Shown piece after piece: positions 8,578-18,563 of a stretch of DNA of 64,000 bases (its first letter is position 1; each line of letters starts with the position of its first letter). The position numbers were made by a program, and so were the translations under genes. The stretch covers positions 29,713-93,712 of the forward strand of contig PDZW01000012.1 in assembly GCA_002753155.1 (NCBI GenBank), given 5' to 3'. The notes beneath the pieces are model-generated. The model worked only from the letters and a program-made list of their open reading frames with translations, made no database searches and was not told the DNA's origin. This DNA is from Alphaproteobacteria bacterium WMHbin7 (GTDB lineage: Bacteria > Pseudomonadota > Alphaproteobacteria > Rhodospirillales > WMHbin7).

Positions 8578-10698
8578 CTACTCTTCGGTCTTCTTGGCGG
8601 AGATGTCCTCTCCGGTCGCCTGATCGACCTGCTTCATCGACAGCTTCACCTTGCCGCGATCATCAAAGCCGATCACCTTGACCTTGACCGCATCGCCAAC
8701 CTTGACCACGTCGGTGGTCTTGGCAACGCGCGCCGAAGCCAGTTCCGAAATATGGACCAGGCCGTCCTTGGAGCCCAGGAAGTTGACGAAGGCGCCGAAA
8801 TCCATGGTCTTGACGACCTTGCCGGGATAGATGACGCCCACTTCCGCTTCGGCGACGATGTTGCGGATCATGTTGATCGCAATCTCGGCGGCTTCGCTGT
8901 CGACGGCGGCCACCTTGATGGTGCCCGAATCGTCGATATCGACCTTGGCGCCCGAGACTTCGCAGATTTCGCGAATCACCTTGCCACCGGAACCGATCAC
9001 ATCACGGATCTTTTCCTTGGGGATCTGCATGGTGGTGATGCGAGGAGCGTTGCGGCTGACTTCCTGGCGACCGCGATCGAGTGCCTTGCTCATCTCGCCC
9101 AGGATATGCATGCGCCCATCCTTGGCCTGGCCAAGGGCGATCTTCATGATCTCCTCGGTGATCGAGGTGATCTTGATGTCCATCTGCAGCGCGGTAATAC
9201 CCTGATCGGTGCCCGCCACCTTGAAGTCCATGTCGCCCAGGTGATCCTCATCGCCCAGGATGTCGGTCAGAACCGCAAAGCGGCTATCTTCCTTGATCAG
9301 ACCCATGGCGATGCCAGCCACCGGACGCGGCATGGGAACGCCCGCATCCATGAGGGCGAGCGACGAGCCGCAAACGGTCGCCATCGAGGAAGAACCGTTC
9401 GATTCCGTAATCTCGGAGACGACGCGCATGGTGTAGGGGAAGGACTCCTTGGCAGGCAGCAACGGATGAATGGAACGCCAGGCCAGCTTGCCATGGCCCA
9501 CTTCGCGCCTGCCGGGGCTGCCCATGCGGCCCACTTCGCCCACCGAATAGGGGGGGAAGTTGTAATGCAGCATGAAGTTTTCCCGATACTCGCCTTCCAG
9601 GGCGTCGATGATCTGCTCGTCCTGGCCGGTGCCCAGCGTGGTCACCACCATGGCCTGGGTCTCGCCGCGGGTAAACAGGGCGGAGCCATGGGCGCGGGGC
9701 AGGAAACCCACCTGGCAGTCGATGGGGCGCACCGTCTTGGTGTCGCGTCCGTCGATGCGCTTGCCGGTATCCAGAATCGCGTTGCGCACGATATCGGCTT
9801 CGAGATCCTTGAAAAGGATCGACAGAAGCCCCGAATCGATGCCCTCTTCGGTCAAGGCGGCCAAGGCCTTTTCCTTGACGGCGCCGACTTTGGCATAGCG
9901 GTTCTGCTTGACCGTCTCGGTGTAGGCAACGCGCAGATCGGCCTCGGCTGCCGCCTTCAGGCGGGCGCGGGCATTGGCCGTCTCGGGGGCCTCGACGGGC
10001 ATGTCCCAGGGTTCCTTGGCGCATTTTTCCGCCAGGCTGATGATGGCGTCGATTACCGGCTGGAAGCTCTGATGGCCGAAAGTGACGGCGCCCAGCATGA
10101 CGTCCTCGGTCAGTTCCTTGGCTTCCGATTCGACCATCAGCACGCCTTCCTTGGTGCCGGCGACGACCAGTTCCAGGGTCGAGCGGGGCAGATCGCCCTG
10201 CAGCGGATTCAGAACATACTGGCCGTCGATATAACCGACGCGAGCCGCTCCGATGGGGCCCAGGAAGGGCACGCCGGAAATGGTCAGCGCCGCTGAAACG
10301 GCAACCATGGAGACGATGTCGGGATCATTCTCAAGATCGTGCGACAGAACAGTGGCCACGACCTGGGTCTCGTTGCGGAAACCATCGGCGAACAGCGGGC
10401 GGATGGGGCGGTCGATCAGGCGCGAAACCAGGGTCTCACGTTCGCTCGGACGGCCTTCGCGCTTGAAGAAGCCGCCCGGAATCTTACCGGCGGCAAAAGC
10501 CTTTTCCTGATAATTCACGGTCAGCGGAAAGAAGTCGATTCCCTGACGCGGGGTCTTCATGGCGACAACGGTCGCCAGAACGGTGGTGTCGCCATAGGTC
10601 ACCAACACGGCGCCGTCGGCCTGACGGGCGATCTTGCCGGTCTCGATGACCAGCTTGCGTCCACCCCAGATCATTTCCTTGCGTGTAACATTGAACAT
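8578..10698 (-). CDS. pnp: Polyribonucleotide nucleotidyltransferase (PNPase)
   Basis: A 706-aa phosphorolytic 3'-5' exoribonuclease and degradosome component. Two RNase PH cores are present (first about 1-220; second about 310-540 with [21 protein letters not shown]), followed by a KH domain (about 552-615; [21 protein letters not shown]) and an S1 RNA-binding domain (about 620-690; [18 protein letters not shown]). Length and order are standard. It lies downstream of rpsO on the same strand with a 168-bp gap rich in stem-loops. In E. coli the rpsO-pnp gap is processed by RNase III for pnp autocontrol; the hairpins here suggest the same. Confidence 0.98.
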   Translation of the reverse strand: MFNVTRKEMIWGGRKLVIETGKIARQADGAVLVTYGDTTVLATVVAMKTPRQGIDFFPLTVNYQEKAFAAGKIPGGFFKREGRPSERETLVSRLIDRPIRPLFADGFRNETQVVATVLSHDLENDPDIVSMVAVSAALTISGVPFLGPIGAARVGYIDGQYVLNPLQGDLPRSTLELVVAGTKEGVLMVESEAKELTEDVMLGAVTFGHQSFQPVIDAIISLAEKCAKEPWDMPVEAPETANARARLKAAAEADLRVAYTETVKQNRYAKVGAVKEKALAALTEEGIDSGLLSILFKDLEADIVRNAILDTGKRIDGRDTKTVRPIDCQVGFLPRAHGSALFTRGETQAMVVTTLGTGQDEQIIDALEGEYRENFMLHYNFPPYSVGEVGRMGSPGRREVGHGKLAWRSIHPLLPAKESFPYTMRVVSEITESNGSSSMATVCGSSLALMDAGVPMPRPVAGIAMGLIKEDSRFAVLTDILGDEDHLGDMDFKVAGTDQGITALQMDIKITSITEEIMKIALGQAKDGRMHILGEMSKALDRGRQEVSRNAPRITTMQIPKEKIRDVIGSGGKVIREICEVSGAKVDIDDSGTIKVAAVDSEAAEIAINMIRNIVAEAEVGVIYPGKVVKTMDFGAFVNFLGSKDGLVHISELASARVAKTTDVVKVGDAVKVKVIGFDDRGKVKLSMKQVDQATGEDISAKKTEE

Positions 10699-10718
10699 GC
10701 GTTCAGTTCCTTGTGTGC

Positions 10719-10742
10719 GAGTTTCGCCGGATTGCGAAACTC
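10719..10742 (-). promoter_or_regulatory. Stem-loop just before pnp
   Basis: GAGTTTCGC / GCGAAACTC (9-bp arms, 6-nt loop) lies about 20 nt upstream of the pnp start codon in the transcript. It could limit ribosome access or be part of an RNase processing site. Confidence 0.6.
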
Positions 10743-10752
10743 ATGCGGGCGC

Positions 10753-10778
10753 CACCCGGCGTCCCCGGGACGCGGGTG
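10753..10778 (-). promoter_or_regulatory. GC-rich stem-loop in rpsO-pnp gap
   Basis: CACCCGGCGTCCC pairs with GGGACGCGGGTG with one bulged G. This is the middle of three consecutive hairpins in the intergenic RNA. No U-run follows in the direction of transcription, so it is not an obvious terminator. Confidence 0.5.
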
Positions 10779-10818
10779 CGGCAGGCAGACCAAGGCCCTT
10801 GCCTCGGTTTGCCTGCCG
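10779..10818 (-). promoter_or_regulatory. Long stem-loop downstream of rpsO
   Basis: CGGCAGGCA / TGCCTGCCG with four further inner pairs gives about 13 base pairs. The position between rpsO and pnp matches the E. coli RNase III-processed hairpin (established there, inferred here). It would also protect the 3' end of the rpsO message. Confidence 0.6.
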
Positions 10819-10866
10819 AATGGGTCTTGCCTTGAAGCCCAAAAATCCGTTTTTCAAAGGGATTGC

Positions 10867-11136
10867 TTACTTGCGGATGCCAAGACGCTGAATCAGCGTG
10901 TCGTAGCGAGCCACGTTCTTGCCCTTCAAATAGTCGAGAAGACGGCGACGCTGGCCGACCATGATCAAAAGACCGCGACGGGAATGGAAGTCCTTCTTGT
11001 GGTCCTTCAGATGTTCGGTGAGGTTGCGGATGCGCTCGGTCAGAACGGCCACCTGCACCTCGGGCGACCCGGTATCGGCCGGGGCTGTTGCGAACTCGGC
11101 AATCAGCGCCTGCTTGCGCTCTGGCGTAATCGACAT
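10867..11136 (-). CDS. rpsO: 30S ribosomal protein S15
   Basis: An 89-aa protein, the standard S15 length, starting [18 protein letters not shown] and ending [12 protein letters not shown]. The conserved segments [32 protein letters not shown] and [10 protein letters not shown] bind 16S rRNA helices and organise the platform of the small subunit. The ORF-track start (11310) runs into truB; the ATG at 11134-11136 is preceded by AGGAGAACACG and is clearly the true start. It sits 14 bp after truB in the translation operon. Confidence 0.98.
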   Translation of the reverse strand: MSITPERKQALIAEFATAPADTGSPEVQVAVLTERIRNLTEHLKDHKKDFHSRRGLLIMVGQRRRLLDYLKGKNVARYDTLIQRLGIRK

Positions 11137-11150
11137 CGTGTTCTCCTGTT

Positions 11151-12074
11151 TTAGAGGTTGAAAACCCGGATCGACCGGACTTCGCCGTCTTCGATCCGTG
11201 CCAGCGCCACCAGCTTGTTTCCCTCCATCGCCCGCACCACAGGTGCCGTGGGAATTTGGGAAAGAGGCATGCGAGCCGCAAGTTTCAAGAGTGAAACGGA
11301 CTGGCCGCATTTGAGGCGTTGGGCTTCCGCTTCCGTCAGGGCCAGGGCCGGGATGTCGTCCAGCACGGTCTCGATCGGCAGCAGATGCTCCGAGGCGGGC
11401 GCACTATGGCCAAGTTCCGCCAGTTTTTCCAGAGAAATCGCATCTTTCTCGTAAAAGGCGCCGACCCGCATGCGACGCAGCCGCACGACATGGCCCACCG
11501 TTCCCAAGGCTAGGGCCAGATCGCGGGCCAAGGCCCGGATATAGGTGCCTTTGCCGCAGGAGGCCTCGAAATCCGCATGATCCTGGTCGGGCAGACCCAG
11601 CAGGCGCACCTGGTCGATGCGCACCAAGCGCGGTTTCATCTCGACTTCCTGATGGCTGCGGGCCAGATCATAGGCCCGCTTGCCATCGATCTTGACGGCA
11701 GAAAAGATGGGCGGCACCTGGGTGACGTCGCCTTCGAAGGCGGGCAGGGCCTGCTCGATCTCCTGGGCTGAGGGGCGAACCGGCGAGGTGGTGGTGATCT
11801 CGCCCTCGCCGTCGTCCGTGGCCGTGGCAACGCCCCAGCGCACCCGGAAATGATAGGTTTTGTCGCCGTCCATGGCATAGGACACGGTTTTGGTGGCTTC
11901 CCCCAGTGCGATCGGCAAAACGCCGGAAGCCAGGGGGTCTAGGGTGCCGCCGTGACCGACCTTGGCCGCCCCGGTCGCCCGGCGAACCTTGGAAACGACG
12001 GCGGTCGAGGTCAGTCCGATCGGCTTGTCGATGATCAGCCAGCCATGAATGGCCAAGCCATTCCTACGCCCCAT
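11151..12074 (-). CDS. truB: tRNA pseudouridine-55 synthase
   Basis: A 307-aa enzyme that converts U55 of the tRNA T-loop to pseudouridine. [19 protein letters not shown] contains the catalytic Asp, followed by the TruB-specific YHFRVRWG and [15 protein letters not shown] motifs. The ATG at 12072-12074 ([12 protein letters not shown]) is preferred over the track start at 12095: it has a GAGGACC ribosome-binding site and gives an 11-bp overlap with the end of rbfA, consistent with translational coupling. Confidence 0.97.
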   Translation of the reverse strand: MGRRNGLAIHGWLIIDKPIGLTSTAVVSKVRRATGAAKVGHGGTLDPLASGVLPIALGEATKTVSYAMDGDKTYHFRVRWGVATATDDGEGEITTTSPVRPSAQEIEQALPAFEGDVTQVPPIFSAVKIDGKRAYDLARSHQEVEMKPRLVRIDQVRLLGLPDQDHADFEASCGKGTYIRALARDLALALGTVGHVVRLRRMRVGAFYEKDAISLEKLAELGHSAPASEHLLPIETVLDDIPALALTEAEAQRLKCGQSVSLLKLAARMPLSQIPTAPVVRAMEGNKLVALARIEDGEVRSIRVFNL

Positions 12075-12495
12075 CTTCGGGGTCCTCGACAGCATCCTTG
12101 GAGTCGAGATCGCGCTGCACCTCGGGCTGCCTTAACAGCGCATCGATTCTGGCCCCTTCGTCGAACGAGGTATCCAGGGCGAAACGGTATTCGGGAAGGA
12201 ATTTCAGGGGGACTTGCTTGGCGACCTCGTGGCGCAGAAAGCCGCCGACGCGGTTCAATCCTTCGACGACTTCAGGGCCGTTGGCGCCACCCAGCGGCAT
12301 GACAAATGCCATCGCATGCTTAAGATCAGGGCTCATGCGGACTTCGGTGACGGTCAGCACCACGCCCTGAAGGGCGGGATCGCGAATGGTGCCGCGCTCA
12401 AGCGCCCAGGCCAGGGCGTGGCGAAGCGCCTCGCCAACGCGAAGCTGGCGCTGGCTGGGACCGGCCGGGTGGGATGCGCGATGGGATCGGACCAT
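12064..12495 (-). CDS. rbfA: 30S ribosome-binding factor A
   Basis: A 143-aa KH-type ribosome maturation factor that binds the 30S subunit near the 5' end of 16S rRNA. SQRQLRVGEALRHALAWALERG at the N terminus and VVLTVTEVRMSPDLKHAMAFV are family-typical. The C terminus is acidic (EDPEDGA). It lies between infB and truB, its canonical place, and overlaps truB slightly. Confidence 0.95.
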   Translation of the reverse strand: MVRSHRASHPAGPSQRQLRVGEALRHALAWALERGTIRDPALQGVVLTVTEVRMSPDLKHAMAFVMPLGGANGPEVVEGLNRVGGFLRHEVAKQVPLKFLPEYRFALDTSFDEGARIDALLRQPEVQRDLDSKDAVEDPEDGA

Positions 12496-12532
12496 GGCTT
12501 GTTCCTAAGAAGAAAGAAGAAGGCCGCCGCTG

Positions 12533-15103
12533 TCAGCCCAGCGTCGCGGCAATCTCCTCCATCTCGAAGCACTCAATGACGTCGCCCTGCTGGATGTCGT
12601 TGTAGTTCTCCAGCGACATGCCGCATTCGTAGCCTTCCTGCACTTCCTTGACGTCATCCTTGAAGCGCTTGAGCTGCGACAGCCCGCCTTCGTGAATGAC
12701 CACGCTGTCTCTGAGCAGGCGGACCTTGGCGCCGCGCTTGACCACGCCCTCGGTGATGCGGCAACCCGCCACCTTGCCGACCTTGGTGATATTGAAGACT
12801 TCGCGGATTTCGGCATAGCCCAGGAACTTCTCCCGGATGGTGGGCGCCAGCATGCCGGTCAGCGCCTTCTTCATGTCCTCGGCGACGTCGTAGATGATCG
12901 AGTAGTAGCGGATGTCGACGCCATCTCGGCGCGCGATGTCGCGGGCCTGGGGGTTGGCGCGCACGTTAAATCCGATGATCAAAGCGCTTGAGGCACGGGC
13001 CAGAGTCACGTCGGATTCGTTGATGCCGCCGACAGCCGAGTGCAGGACGCGGATCTTGACCTCGTCGGTGCCGATTCTGGAAATGGTGCCGATGATGGCC
13101 TCGACCGAGCCTTGCACGTCGCCCTTGACCACGACCGGCAGCTCCTTGACCTCGCCTGCCTGTATGCGCTCGAACATCTGTTCCAGCGTGCCGCGGGCCG
13201 AAGCCACATGCCGGGCCTCGCGCTGCTTTCTTTCGCGATAGCCAGCCACTTCGCGCGCCCTGGTCTCGTTCTCGACCACGATGAAATCGTCGCCCGCCTG
13301 GGGCACGCCGTTCAGGCCCAGCACCTCGACCGGCGAGGCGGGACCGGCGGAATCGATCTTTTTGCCGTGATCGTCGGCCATGGCGCGCACACGGCCCCAT
13401 TCGGTGCCGCAGACGAAAATCTCGCCCACTTTCAACGTACCCTTCTGGACCAGGACGGTGGCGACGGCGCCGCGGCCCTTTTCCATCTTGGCTTCGATCA
13501 CAACGCCCTGGGCCGTGCGATCCGGGTTGGCCTTAAGCTCCAGAATTTCGGCTTGCAGCAGAATGGCTTCCTCGAGCTTTTCGAGATTCATCCGCTTCTT
13601 GGCCGAGACGTCGATGGCCAGAACCTCGCCGCCCATTTCCTCGACCACGATCTCGTGGTTCAGCAATTCCTGGCGCACACGGGCCGGGTCGGCGTCGGGC
13701 TTGTCGATCTTGTTGACCGCCACCACGATGGGCACCTTGGCCGCCTTGGCATGGCGGATGGCTTCGATGGTCTGCGGCATGATGCCGTCGTCGGCGGCCA
13801 CCACCAGCACCACCACGTCGGTGACGGCAGCACCGCGGGCGCGCATGGCGGTAAAGGCCTCGTGGCCTGGCGTGTCGATGAAGGTGATCTTCTGGCCGCC
13901 CCGCATGGTCACCTGATAGGCGCCGATATGCTGGGTAATGCCGCCTGCTTCGCCCGACACCACGTCGGTTTCGCGCAGCGCGTCCAAAAGCGAGGTCTTG
14001 CCGTGATCGACATGGCCCATCACGGTCACCACCGGCGGGCGGCGAATCAGATTTTCCTCGGTGTCATCGATGCCGGTCAGGCCGATTTCAACGTCGGAAT
14101 CAGAGACGCGTTTGGTGGTATGGCCGAACTCCTGCACCACCAGTTCGGCGGTATCGGCATCGATCACCTGATTGATGTTGGCCATGACGCCCATGCGCAT
14201 CAATGCCTTGATGACCTCGGCGCCGCGGGCGGCCATGCGGTTGGCCAACTCCTGAACGGTGATGGTCTCGGGGACTACGATTTCACGCACGAACTTCTCG
14301 GCGGCCTTCTGGGCCTCCAGCAGCTTCATGCGCTCGCGTTCGCGGGCGCGCTTGACGGCGGCCATGGACCTGCCGCGCTCGCCTCTGTCCTCATCGTCGA
14401 GGGCGGCGGACACGGTCAGTTTGCCCGAGCGGCGCTTGGGCTCCATGCGCGATTTTACGGGGGCGGGCGGTTTGTGGGCGGCAGCCCCGCCGCGACCGGG
14501 CCTTCGTGATTTATCGCTGCTTTCATCGTCCTCGTCGATGTCGGCGCCGTGTCCGGCGGGACGGGGCACACGCACCGAATCGGCAGCACCCGGCTTCGCG
14601 GAGGGAAGTGCGGGGCGGGCCTCGGGGGCCGCAGGCGTGGGGGCGGCCTCTACCTCCTGTGCTGCCACGGGCTCGGGCTCAGGAGGCAGCTTGGCTTTGC
14701 GCTCGCGCTCTTCCTCGGCGGCGCGGGCATCTTCCTCGGCCTTGATATGGGCCAGACGGCGGCTTTCCTCTTCGGCCTTACGGGCGGCCTGAAGGGCGTG
14801 CAGGCGGTGCTGCTTTTCGTCGTCGGTCAACTGGTGATGCGGCACGGGCTCGGGGGCTGGCGGCGGCGCTGGCGGCGGCGGCGCAGAGGGCGCCTGAACG
14901 GGGGCTGCTGCTGCTTCAGCCACTTCCTGGGGGGTGCTGCCCGAGGTGATGGTGCGCTTCTTGCGCACCTCGACCGCCACGGCCTTCGAGCGGCCATGCG
15001 AGAAGCTTTGGCGGATTTGGCCCGCCTCGACGGTCTTCTTCAGCTCCAGCTTGGGCCGTGCCAAGCGCAGTTTGCTGCCGTCCTGATCGTTCGTATCCGT
15101 CAT
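12533..15103 (-). CDS. infB: Translation initiation factor IF-2
   Basis: An 856-aa GTPase that positions initiator tRNA on the 30S subunit. The first 290 or so residues are a low-complexity Ala/Pro/Glu/Lys-rich extension, as in other alphaproteobacteria. Next comes the IF2 N-domain ([16 protein letters not shown]) and the G domain with [27 protein letters not shown] and [10 protein letters not shown], then domains II-IV. The ATG at 15101-15103 (MTDTNDQDG) is favoured over the GTG at 15124 because AGGAAGCG lies upstream and the GTG overlaps the ylxR stop. Confidence 0.97.
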   Translation of the reverse strand: MTDTNDQDGSKLRLARPKLELKKTVEAGQIRQSFSHGRSKAVAVEVRKKRTITSGSTPQEVAEAAAAPVQAPSAPPPPAPPPAPEPVPHHQLTDDEKQHRLHALQAARKAEEESRRLAHIKAEEDARAAEEERERKAKLPPEPEPVAAQEVEAAPTPAAPEARPALPSAKPGAADSVRVPRPAGHGADIDEDDESSDKSRRPGRGGAAAHKPPAPVKSRMEPKRRSGKLTVSAALDDEDRGERGRSMAAVKRARERERMKLLEAQKAAEKFVREIVVPETITVQELANRMAARGAEVIKALMRMGVMANINQVIDADTAELVVQEFGHTTKRVSDSDVEIGLTGIDDTEENLIRRPPVVTVMGHVDHGKTSLLDALRETDVVSGEAGGITQHIGAYQVTMRGGQKITFIDTPGHEAFTAMRARGAAVTDVVVLVVAADDGIMPQTIEAIRHAKAAKVPIVVAVNKIDKPDADPARVRQELLNHEIVVEEMGGEVLAIDVSAKKRMNLEKLEEAILLQAEILELKANPDRTAQGVVIEAKMEKGRGAVATVLVQKGTLKVGEIFVCGTEWGRVRAMADDHGKKIDSAGPASPVEVLGLNGVPQAGDDFIVVENETRAREVAGYRERKQREARHVASARGTLEQMFERIQAGEVKELPVVVKGDVQGSVEAIIGTISRIGTDEVKIRVLHSAVGGINESDVTLARASSALIIGFNVRANPQARDIARRDGVDIRYYSIIYDVAEDMKKALTGMLAPTIREKFLGYAEIREVFNITKVGKVAGCRITEGVVKRGAKVRLLRDSVVIHEGGLSQLKRFKDDVKEVQEGYECGMSLENYNDIQQGDVIECFEMEEIAATLG

Positions 15104-15120
15104 TTCGCTTTCGCTTCCTG

Positions 15121-15729
15121 TCACTTGATCGCTTGCGTCTGATTGCCCTGAAGGGCGCCCAGACGGGCTAACTCGATTTTCAGCCGCCTTGCCAAACCAC
15201 CTGGCAAAACGGCCACATGCACAACATGCTCGCGCCCCAGGGCCTGACCCAATTCAGTCCCCGAAAACAGCATCACCGGCGCCAGCTCGGGCATCTTGCC
15301 CGCAAGCTTGCGCCTGCCGTCCGGGGCGCCGTCGCTGGCCTCCAGATGAAGCGCCACCGACTGTTTGACCAGGGCGTCGCGGACCTGATCGAAGCCCGCC
15401 ACAACCTGTCCCGCCCCGCGCGCCAGCCCCAGAATCTCAAGGCAGCGCTTTTTGGCCAAATCCAAAAGCCGTTCGGCCAGATCGGGCGGCACGGCGACCT
15501 TTTGCCGGGCGGCCTTGGCGAACAAGCCCTTGGTCAGGGCCGTATTTACCATATCCCTCTCTGGGCTCAACCACAAACCCCGGCCCGGCAGCCTGGCCGC
15601 CAGATCGGGCACCAACACGCCATCGGGCGAAACGGCGAAGCGGATCATCTCCACCTTGGGCCGGATTTGCCCGCTGGCCAAACAGCGGCGCATCGGTCCG
15701 GTCGCCTCGGCGTCCTCTTCCTCTTCCAC
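15121..15729 (-). CDS. YlxR (DUF448) / L7Ae-like RNA-binding fusion protein
   Basis: A 202-aa protein with an N-terminal YlxR/DUF448 domain (about 10-90; [19 protein letters not shown] and [18 protein letters not shown]) and a C-terminal L7Ae/YlxQ-like domain (about 90-190; [20 protein letters not shown]). This fused form between nusA and infB is normal in alphaproteobacteria, whereas Gram-positives carry two genes. Its role is probably RNA binding linked to transcription-translation (the YlxR domain binds RNase P RNA in some bacteria). The start codon is GTG at 15727-15729. Confidence 0.88.
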   Translation of the reverse strand: MEEEEDAEATGPMRRCLASGQIRPKVEMIRFAVSPDGVLVPDLAARLPGRGLWLSPERDMVNTALTKGLFAKAARQKVAVPPDLAERLLDLAKKRCLEILGLARGAGQVVAGFDQVRDALVKQSVALHLEASDGAPDGRRKLAGKMPELAPVMLFSGTELGQALGREHVVHVAVLPGGLARRLKIELARLGALQGNQTQAIK

Positions 15730-15744
15730 CCGGATCGCTCCCGG

Positions 15745-17259
15745 CTACTTCGCCTCGTCCTCGAACCAGTGGGCCCTGGCCTTCATGATGATGGCGTTGG
15801 CCTCTTCCTCGTTCATGGCATCGGCGCCCACGATCTCGATCAGCTCGTCCGAAGCCAGATCGGCCAGATCGTCCAGCGATTTCACGCCCTTTTCGCCAAG
15901 GGCGACCAGCATGCCGGGCGAAATGCCCTCGATGGCGGCGATTTCGTCGGCAACACCCAGACCCTTGCGCTTCTCGTCGAACTGGGCGTCGCGGGTCTCG
16001 ATGAAGCCCTTGGCGCGGTTTTGCAGTTCCTCGGCCACGGTCTCGTCGAAGCCTTCAATCGAAGCCAGATCGTCCAGCGGCACGAAAGCCACTTCCTCGA
16101 CCGAGGTGAACCCCTCGGTAACCAGCAAATGGGCGATCACGTCATCGACATCCAAGGCGTCGATGAAAAGCTGCGAGCGGGTGCGGAACTCTTCCTGGCG
16201 CCGCTCGGATTCCTCGGCCTCGGTCAGAATATCGATATCCCAGCCGGTGAGTTGGCTGGCCAGACGCACATTCTGTCCGCGCCTGCCGATGGCAAGGCTC
16301 AACTGATCATCGGGCACCACCACTTCCATGCGGTTCTGCTCTTCGTCCAGCACGACCTTGGCGACCTCGGCCGGGGCCAGCGCGTTGACCACGAAGGTGG
16401 CGGGGTCTTGCGACCAGGGAATGATGTCGATCTTCTCGCCCTGTAGCTCGGCCACCACGGCCTGCACGCGCGAGCCCTTCATGCCGACGCAAGCGCCCAC
16501 GGGATCAATGCCGTGATCGTTGGACAGCACGGCGATCTTGGCCCTGGAGCCCGGATCGCGGGCCACCGACTTGATCTCGATGATGCCGTCGTAGATTTCC
16601 GGCACTTCCTGGCCGAACAGCTTGGACATAAATTGCGTGGCGGTACGCGACAGGAAAATCTGCGGACCCCGGACTTCCTTGCGCACGTCCACGATATAGG
16701 CGCGCACCCGGTCGCCCACGCGGAAATTCTCACGCGGGATCAGTTCGTCGCGGCGCAACAGCCCTTCGGCGCGGCCCAGATCAACCACCACATTGCCGAA
16801 TTCGACGCGCTTGACCAGCCCGTTCGAAATGTCGCCGATGCGGTCCTTGTATTCGTTGTACTGGCGCTCGCGCTCGGCGTCACGCACACGCTGCACGATC
16901 ACCTGCTTGGCGGTCTGGGCTGCGATGCGGCCGAAATCGATGGGGGGCAGGGGGTCGATCAGAAGCTCGCCCAACTCGGCGTCGGGCTTCTTGCGCCTGG
17001 CCTGGGCCAGCGTCGCCTGTGTCGCTTCGTTCTCGACGGTTTCCACCACCTCGATTACGCGGGTGAGCTGAATCTCGCCGGTCTTGCGGTCGATATGGGC
17101 GCGAATGTCGTGCTCGTGGCCGTATTTGGAGCGCCCGGCCTTTTGAATGGCCTGCTCCATGGCGATGAGGACCTCCTCGCGATCAATATTTTTGTCGCGG
17201 GCGACGGCGTCAGCCACCTGAAGAAGTTCGGGGCGGGGAAGTGCTGCGGTGCGTTCCAT
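15745..17259 (-). CDS. nusA: Transcription termination/antitermination factor NusA
   Basis: A 504-aa RNA polymerase-associated factor. Domains: N-terminal RNAP-binding region (1-130), S1 (about 135-200; GLVKRVEFGNVVVDLGRAEG), KH1 and KH2 (about 230-350; DPVGACVGMKGSRVQAVVAE and LAIGRRGQNVRLASQLTGW), then two acidic helix-hairpin-helix C-terminal repeats (about 365-495). In other bacteria NusA represses its own operon, relevant to the leader terminator seen upstream of rimP. The gene follows rimP by 11 bp. Confidence 0.98.
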   Translation of the reverse strand: MERTAALPRPELLQVADAVARDKNIDREEVLIAMEQAIQKAGRSKYGHEHDIRAHIDRKTGEIQLTRVIEVVETVENEATQATLAQARRKKPDAELGELLIDPLPPIDFGRIAAQTAKQVIVQRVRDAERERQYNEYKDRIGDISNGLVKRVEFGNVVVDLGRAEGLLRRDELIPRENFRVGDRVRAYIVDVRKEVRGPQIFLSRTATQFMSKLFGQEVPEIYDGIIEIKSVARDPGSRAKIAVLSNDHGIDPVGACVGMKGSRVQAVVAELQGEKIDIIPWSQDPATFVVNALAPAEVAKVVLDEEQNRMEVVVPDDQLSLAIGRRGQNVRLASQLTGWDIDILTEAEESERRQEEFRTRSQLFIDALDVDDVIAHLLVTEGFTSVEEVAFVPLDDLASIEGFDETVAEELQNRAKGFIETRDAQFDEKRKGLGVADEIAAIEGISPGMLVALGEKGVKSLDDLADLASDELIEIVGADAMNEEEANAIIMKARAHWFEDEAK

Positions 17260-17270
17260 GGTCGTGACAA

Positions 17271-17765
17271 CTATCCCTGTTGTTGCATGGTGTGTTTGAT
17301 AAGCGTGTCGGTCAGCACCAGCTTGGCTTTCGTCAACGCGGTGATGGGCAGGCGAAATTCGATGCCTGCCTCGTCTTTCAGTTTGACCTCTTCGCCCTCA
17401 AGGCCCAGGAGAAGGCCTTTGAAGCGTTTGCGGCCATCGACGGGCTGGCGGGTTTCCAGGCGGGCCTCGAAACCGGCCCAGCGCTCGAAATCCTTGGGCC
17501 GGACCAGCGGGCGGTCGATGCCGGGCGAGCTGACTTCCAGCACATAGGCCCCTGCAATGGGGTCGGCGACGTCCAGAATCGGCGAAAGGGCCCGGCTGAT
17601 CGCGGTGCAGTCCTCGATGGTCATGGCCACCCCGTCGATCCGTTCGGCCATCACCTGAAGCGTGGCGCGCTTGGCGGCCCCGTTCACCTGCACGCGCACG
17701 AGATCGTAGCCCAGGGACTTCAAGGGCTCTTCGATGATCTGGGCGACGGCGATTTCCTGACTCAA
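17271..17765 (-). CDS. rimP: Ribosome maturation factor RimP (TTG start)
   Basis: A 164-aa protein for 30S maturation, first gene of the rimP-nusA-infB operon. Diagnostic segments are EPLKSLGYDLVRVQV, DCTAISRALSPILD and YVLEVSSPGIDRPLVRPKDFERW. The ORF-track start at 17888 would read through the leader terminator and lies upstream of the predicted transcription start. The TTG at 17763-17765, with AGGAA six bases before it, begins the conserved region and is my choice. An uncommon TTG start would keep expression low. Confidence 0.92.
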   Translation of the reverse strand: MSQEIAVAQIIEEPLKSLGYDLVRVQVNGAAKRATLQVMAERIDGVAMTIEDCTAISRALSPILDVADPIAGAYVLEVSSPGIDRPLVRPKDFERWAGFEARLETRQPVDGRKRFKGLLLGLEGEEVKLKDEAGIEFRLPITALTKAKLVLTDTLIKHTMQQQG

Positions 17766-17788
17766 ACCGGTTCCTAACGTCTGGGCAC

Positions 17789-17814
17789 AAAAAAAGGCGG
17801 GCCGGTGGCCCACC
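17789..17814 (-). terminator. Intrinsic terminator/attenuator in the rimP leader
   Basis: On the minus strand GGTGGGCC-ACC-GGCCCGCC (8 bp, one G-U) is followed directly by seven U. It lies only 24 bp before the rimP start codon, too close for a promoter in between, and about 40 nt after the predicted transcription start. It should therefore attenuate the whole rimP operon. Confidence 0.75.
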
Positions 17815-17824
17815 CCATCAAGCT

Positions 17825-17841
17825 CCCATCCAGCAGATGGG
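17825..17841 (-). promoter_or_regulatory. Upstream stem-loop of the rimP leader
   Basis: CCCATC / GATGGG with a 5-nt loop precedes the terminator hairpin in the same leader RNA. It may be an element that competes with or stabilises the attenuator. Confidence 0.45.
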
Positions 17842-17859
17842 CTATGGAATAGTGAGGCG

Positions 17860-17888
17860 TATATAGCAGGGAAGGAAGGGTGGCGCAA
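17860..17888 (-). promoter_or_regulatory. Predicted sigma-70 promoter for the rimP-nusA-infB operon
   Basis: On the minus strand TTGCGC, a 17-bp spacer and TATATA are found in the gap after the PIN-domain gene. The expected start of transcription is near 17853, giving a leader of about 88 nt that includes both hairpins. Confidence 0.6.
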
Positions 17889-17894
17889 GCCGAT

Positions 17895-18320
17895 TCAAGG
17901 GCGCTTAAGGCGGCTTTTGAAGATGTGAGGGGTCAGGATCGGAACCGGAAATACGCTGCCCAGGGTCAGAAGGTCCTTGTCCCCCGTCACCAAAGCCTTC
18001 GCCCCGGCAGCGAGCGCCAGCCTCAAAAAAGCAAGATCGAGTGGGTCGCGGCATTCAGGCAGGCTCAGAAGCTGAGCGGGGGTTGCCACCGTTTCGCACC
18101 AGGGCAGGTAGTCAGCTAGAAGCTCTGACCTGTCCTGAGGGGTCAACCTGAATTTGGGATAAGCCAGCACGCGGATAAGTTCCTCGGCTGTTTCACGGCA
18201 GACCAAAGGGCGAATGCTACCTGCCTGCCATGCCGGACGCAGCCAGGAAAGCGAAGCTTTGGAGAAGAGAAGGGCCGAAAGAACGATATTGGTGTCGAGA
18301 ACGACCCTTGGCGAGATCAT
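17895..18320 (-). CDS. PIN-domain toxin (VapC-like)
   Basis: A 141-aa PIN-family ribonuclease of the 'putative toxin-antitoxin system toxin component' group. VVLDTNIVLSALLF gives the first catalytic Asp, TAEELIRVLAYPKF a conserved Glu and CRDPLDLAFLRLALAAGAKALVTGDKDLL the later acidic residues. PIN toxins cleave RNA, often tRNA or mRNA. Its ATG (18318-18320) overlaps the stop of the upstream antitoxin gene, the typical arrangement of a TA pair; a GTG three bases upstream is an alternative start. It reads towards the rimP promoter. Confidence 0.85.
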   Translation of the reverse strand: MISPRVVLDTNIVLSALLFSKASLSWLRPAWQAGSIRPLVCRETAEELIRVLAYPKFRLTPQDRSELLADYLPWCETVATPAQLLSLPECRDPLDLAFLRLALAAGAKALVTGDKDLLTLGSVFPVPILTPHIFKSRLKRP

Positions 18321-18541
18321 CACTTGCGACGGGCCCAGGCAACGGCATCTGCAACATCTTCCTCAACGATTCCAAGCGCTGCCAGCTTAGTACGAACAGC
18401 GTCAGCCCTCGATAGGCGAACGGGGGTGAGGACGATGCAGCCATCCACTTCGGCCACATCGAAATAATCCGTCTTCTCAACGGCGTTGACGATGGCCTTG
18501 GGCAGGGTCAGTTGGTTCTTGGATGTTAATTTGGCGAGCAT
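18320..18541 (-). CDS. AbrB/SpoVT-type antitoxin (VapB-like)
   Basis: A 73-aa protein with an N-terminal swapped-hairpin AbrB domain (MLAKLTSKNQLTLPKAIVNAV) and a short C-terminal tail that would wrap the PIN toxin. Antitoxins of this type bind their own promoter. It precedes the PIN gene, with which it overlaps by one to four bases, so co-translation is expected. Confidence 0.85.
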   Translation of the reverse strand: MLAKLTSKNQLTLPKAIVNAVEKTDYFDVAEVDGCIVLTPVRLSRADAVRTKLAALGIVEEDVADAVAWARRK

Positions 18542-18563
18542 GGCACCTTCTCAGAACAAGGAT

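Noticed and set aside
8569-10296. 575-aa plus-strand ORF opposite pnp
   Set aside because: Antisense shadow of a highly conserved gene; His/Gly/Asp-rich composition typical of reverse-complement reading.
13040-14509. 489-aa plus-strand ORF opposite infB
   Set aside because: Antisense shadow; low-complexity His/Gly/Leu-rich translation with no domain.
15217-16446. 409-aa plus-strand ORF opposite ylxR and nusA
   Set aside because: Spans two real minus-strand genes and has shadow composition.
17766-17888. N-terminal extension of rimP to 17888
   Set aside because: It would translate the promoter -10 region and the terminator hairpin; the family starts at the TTG at 17765.
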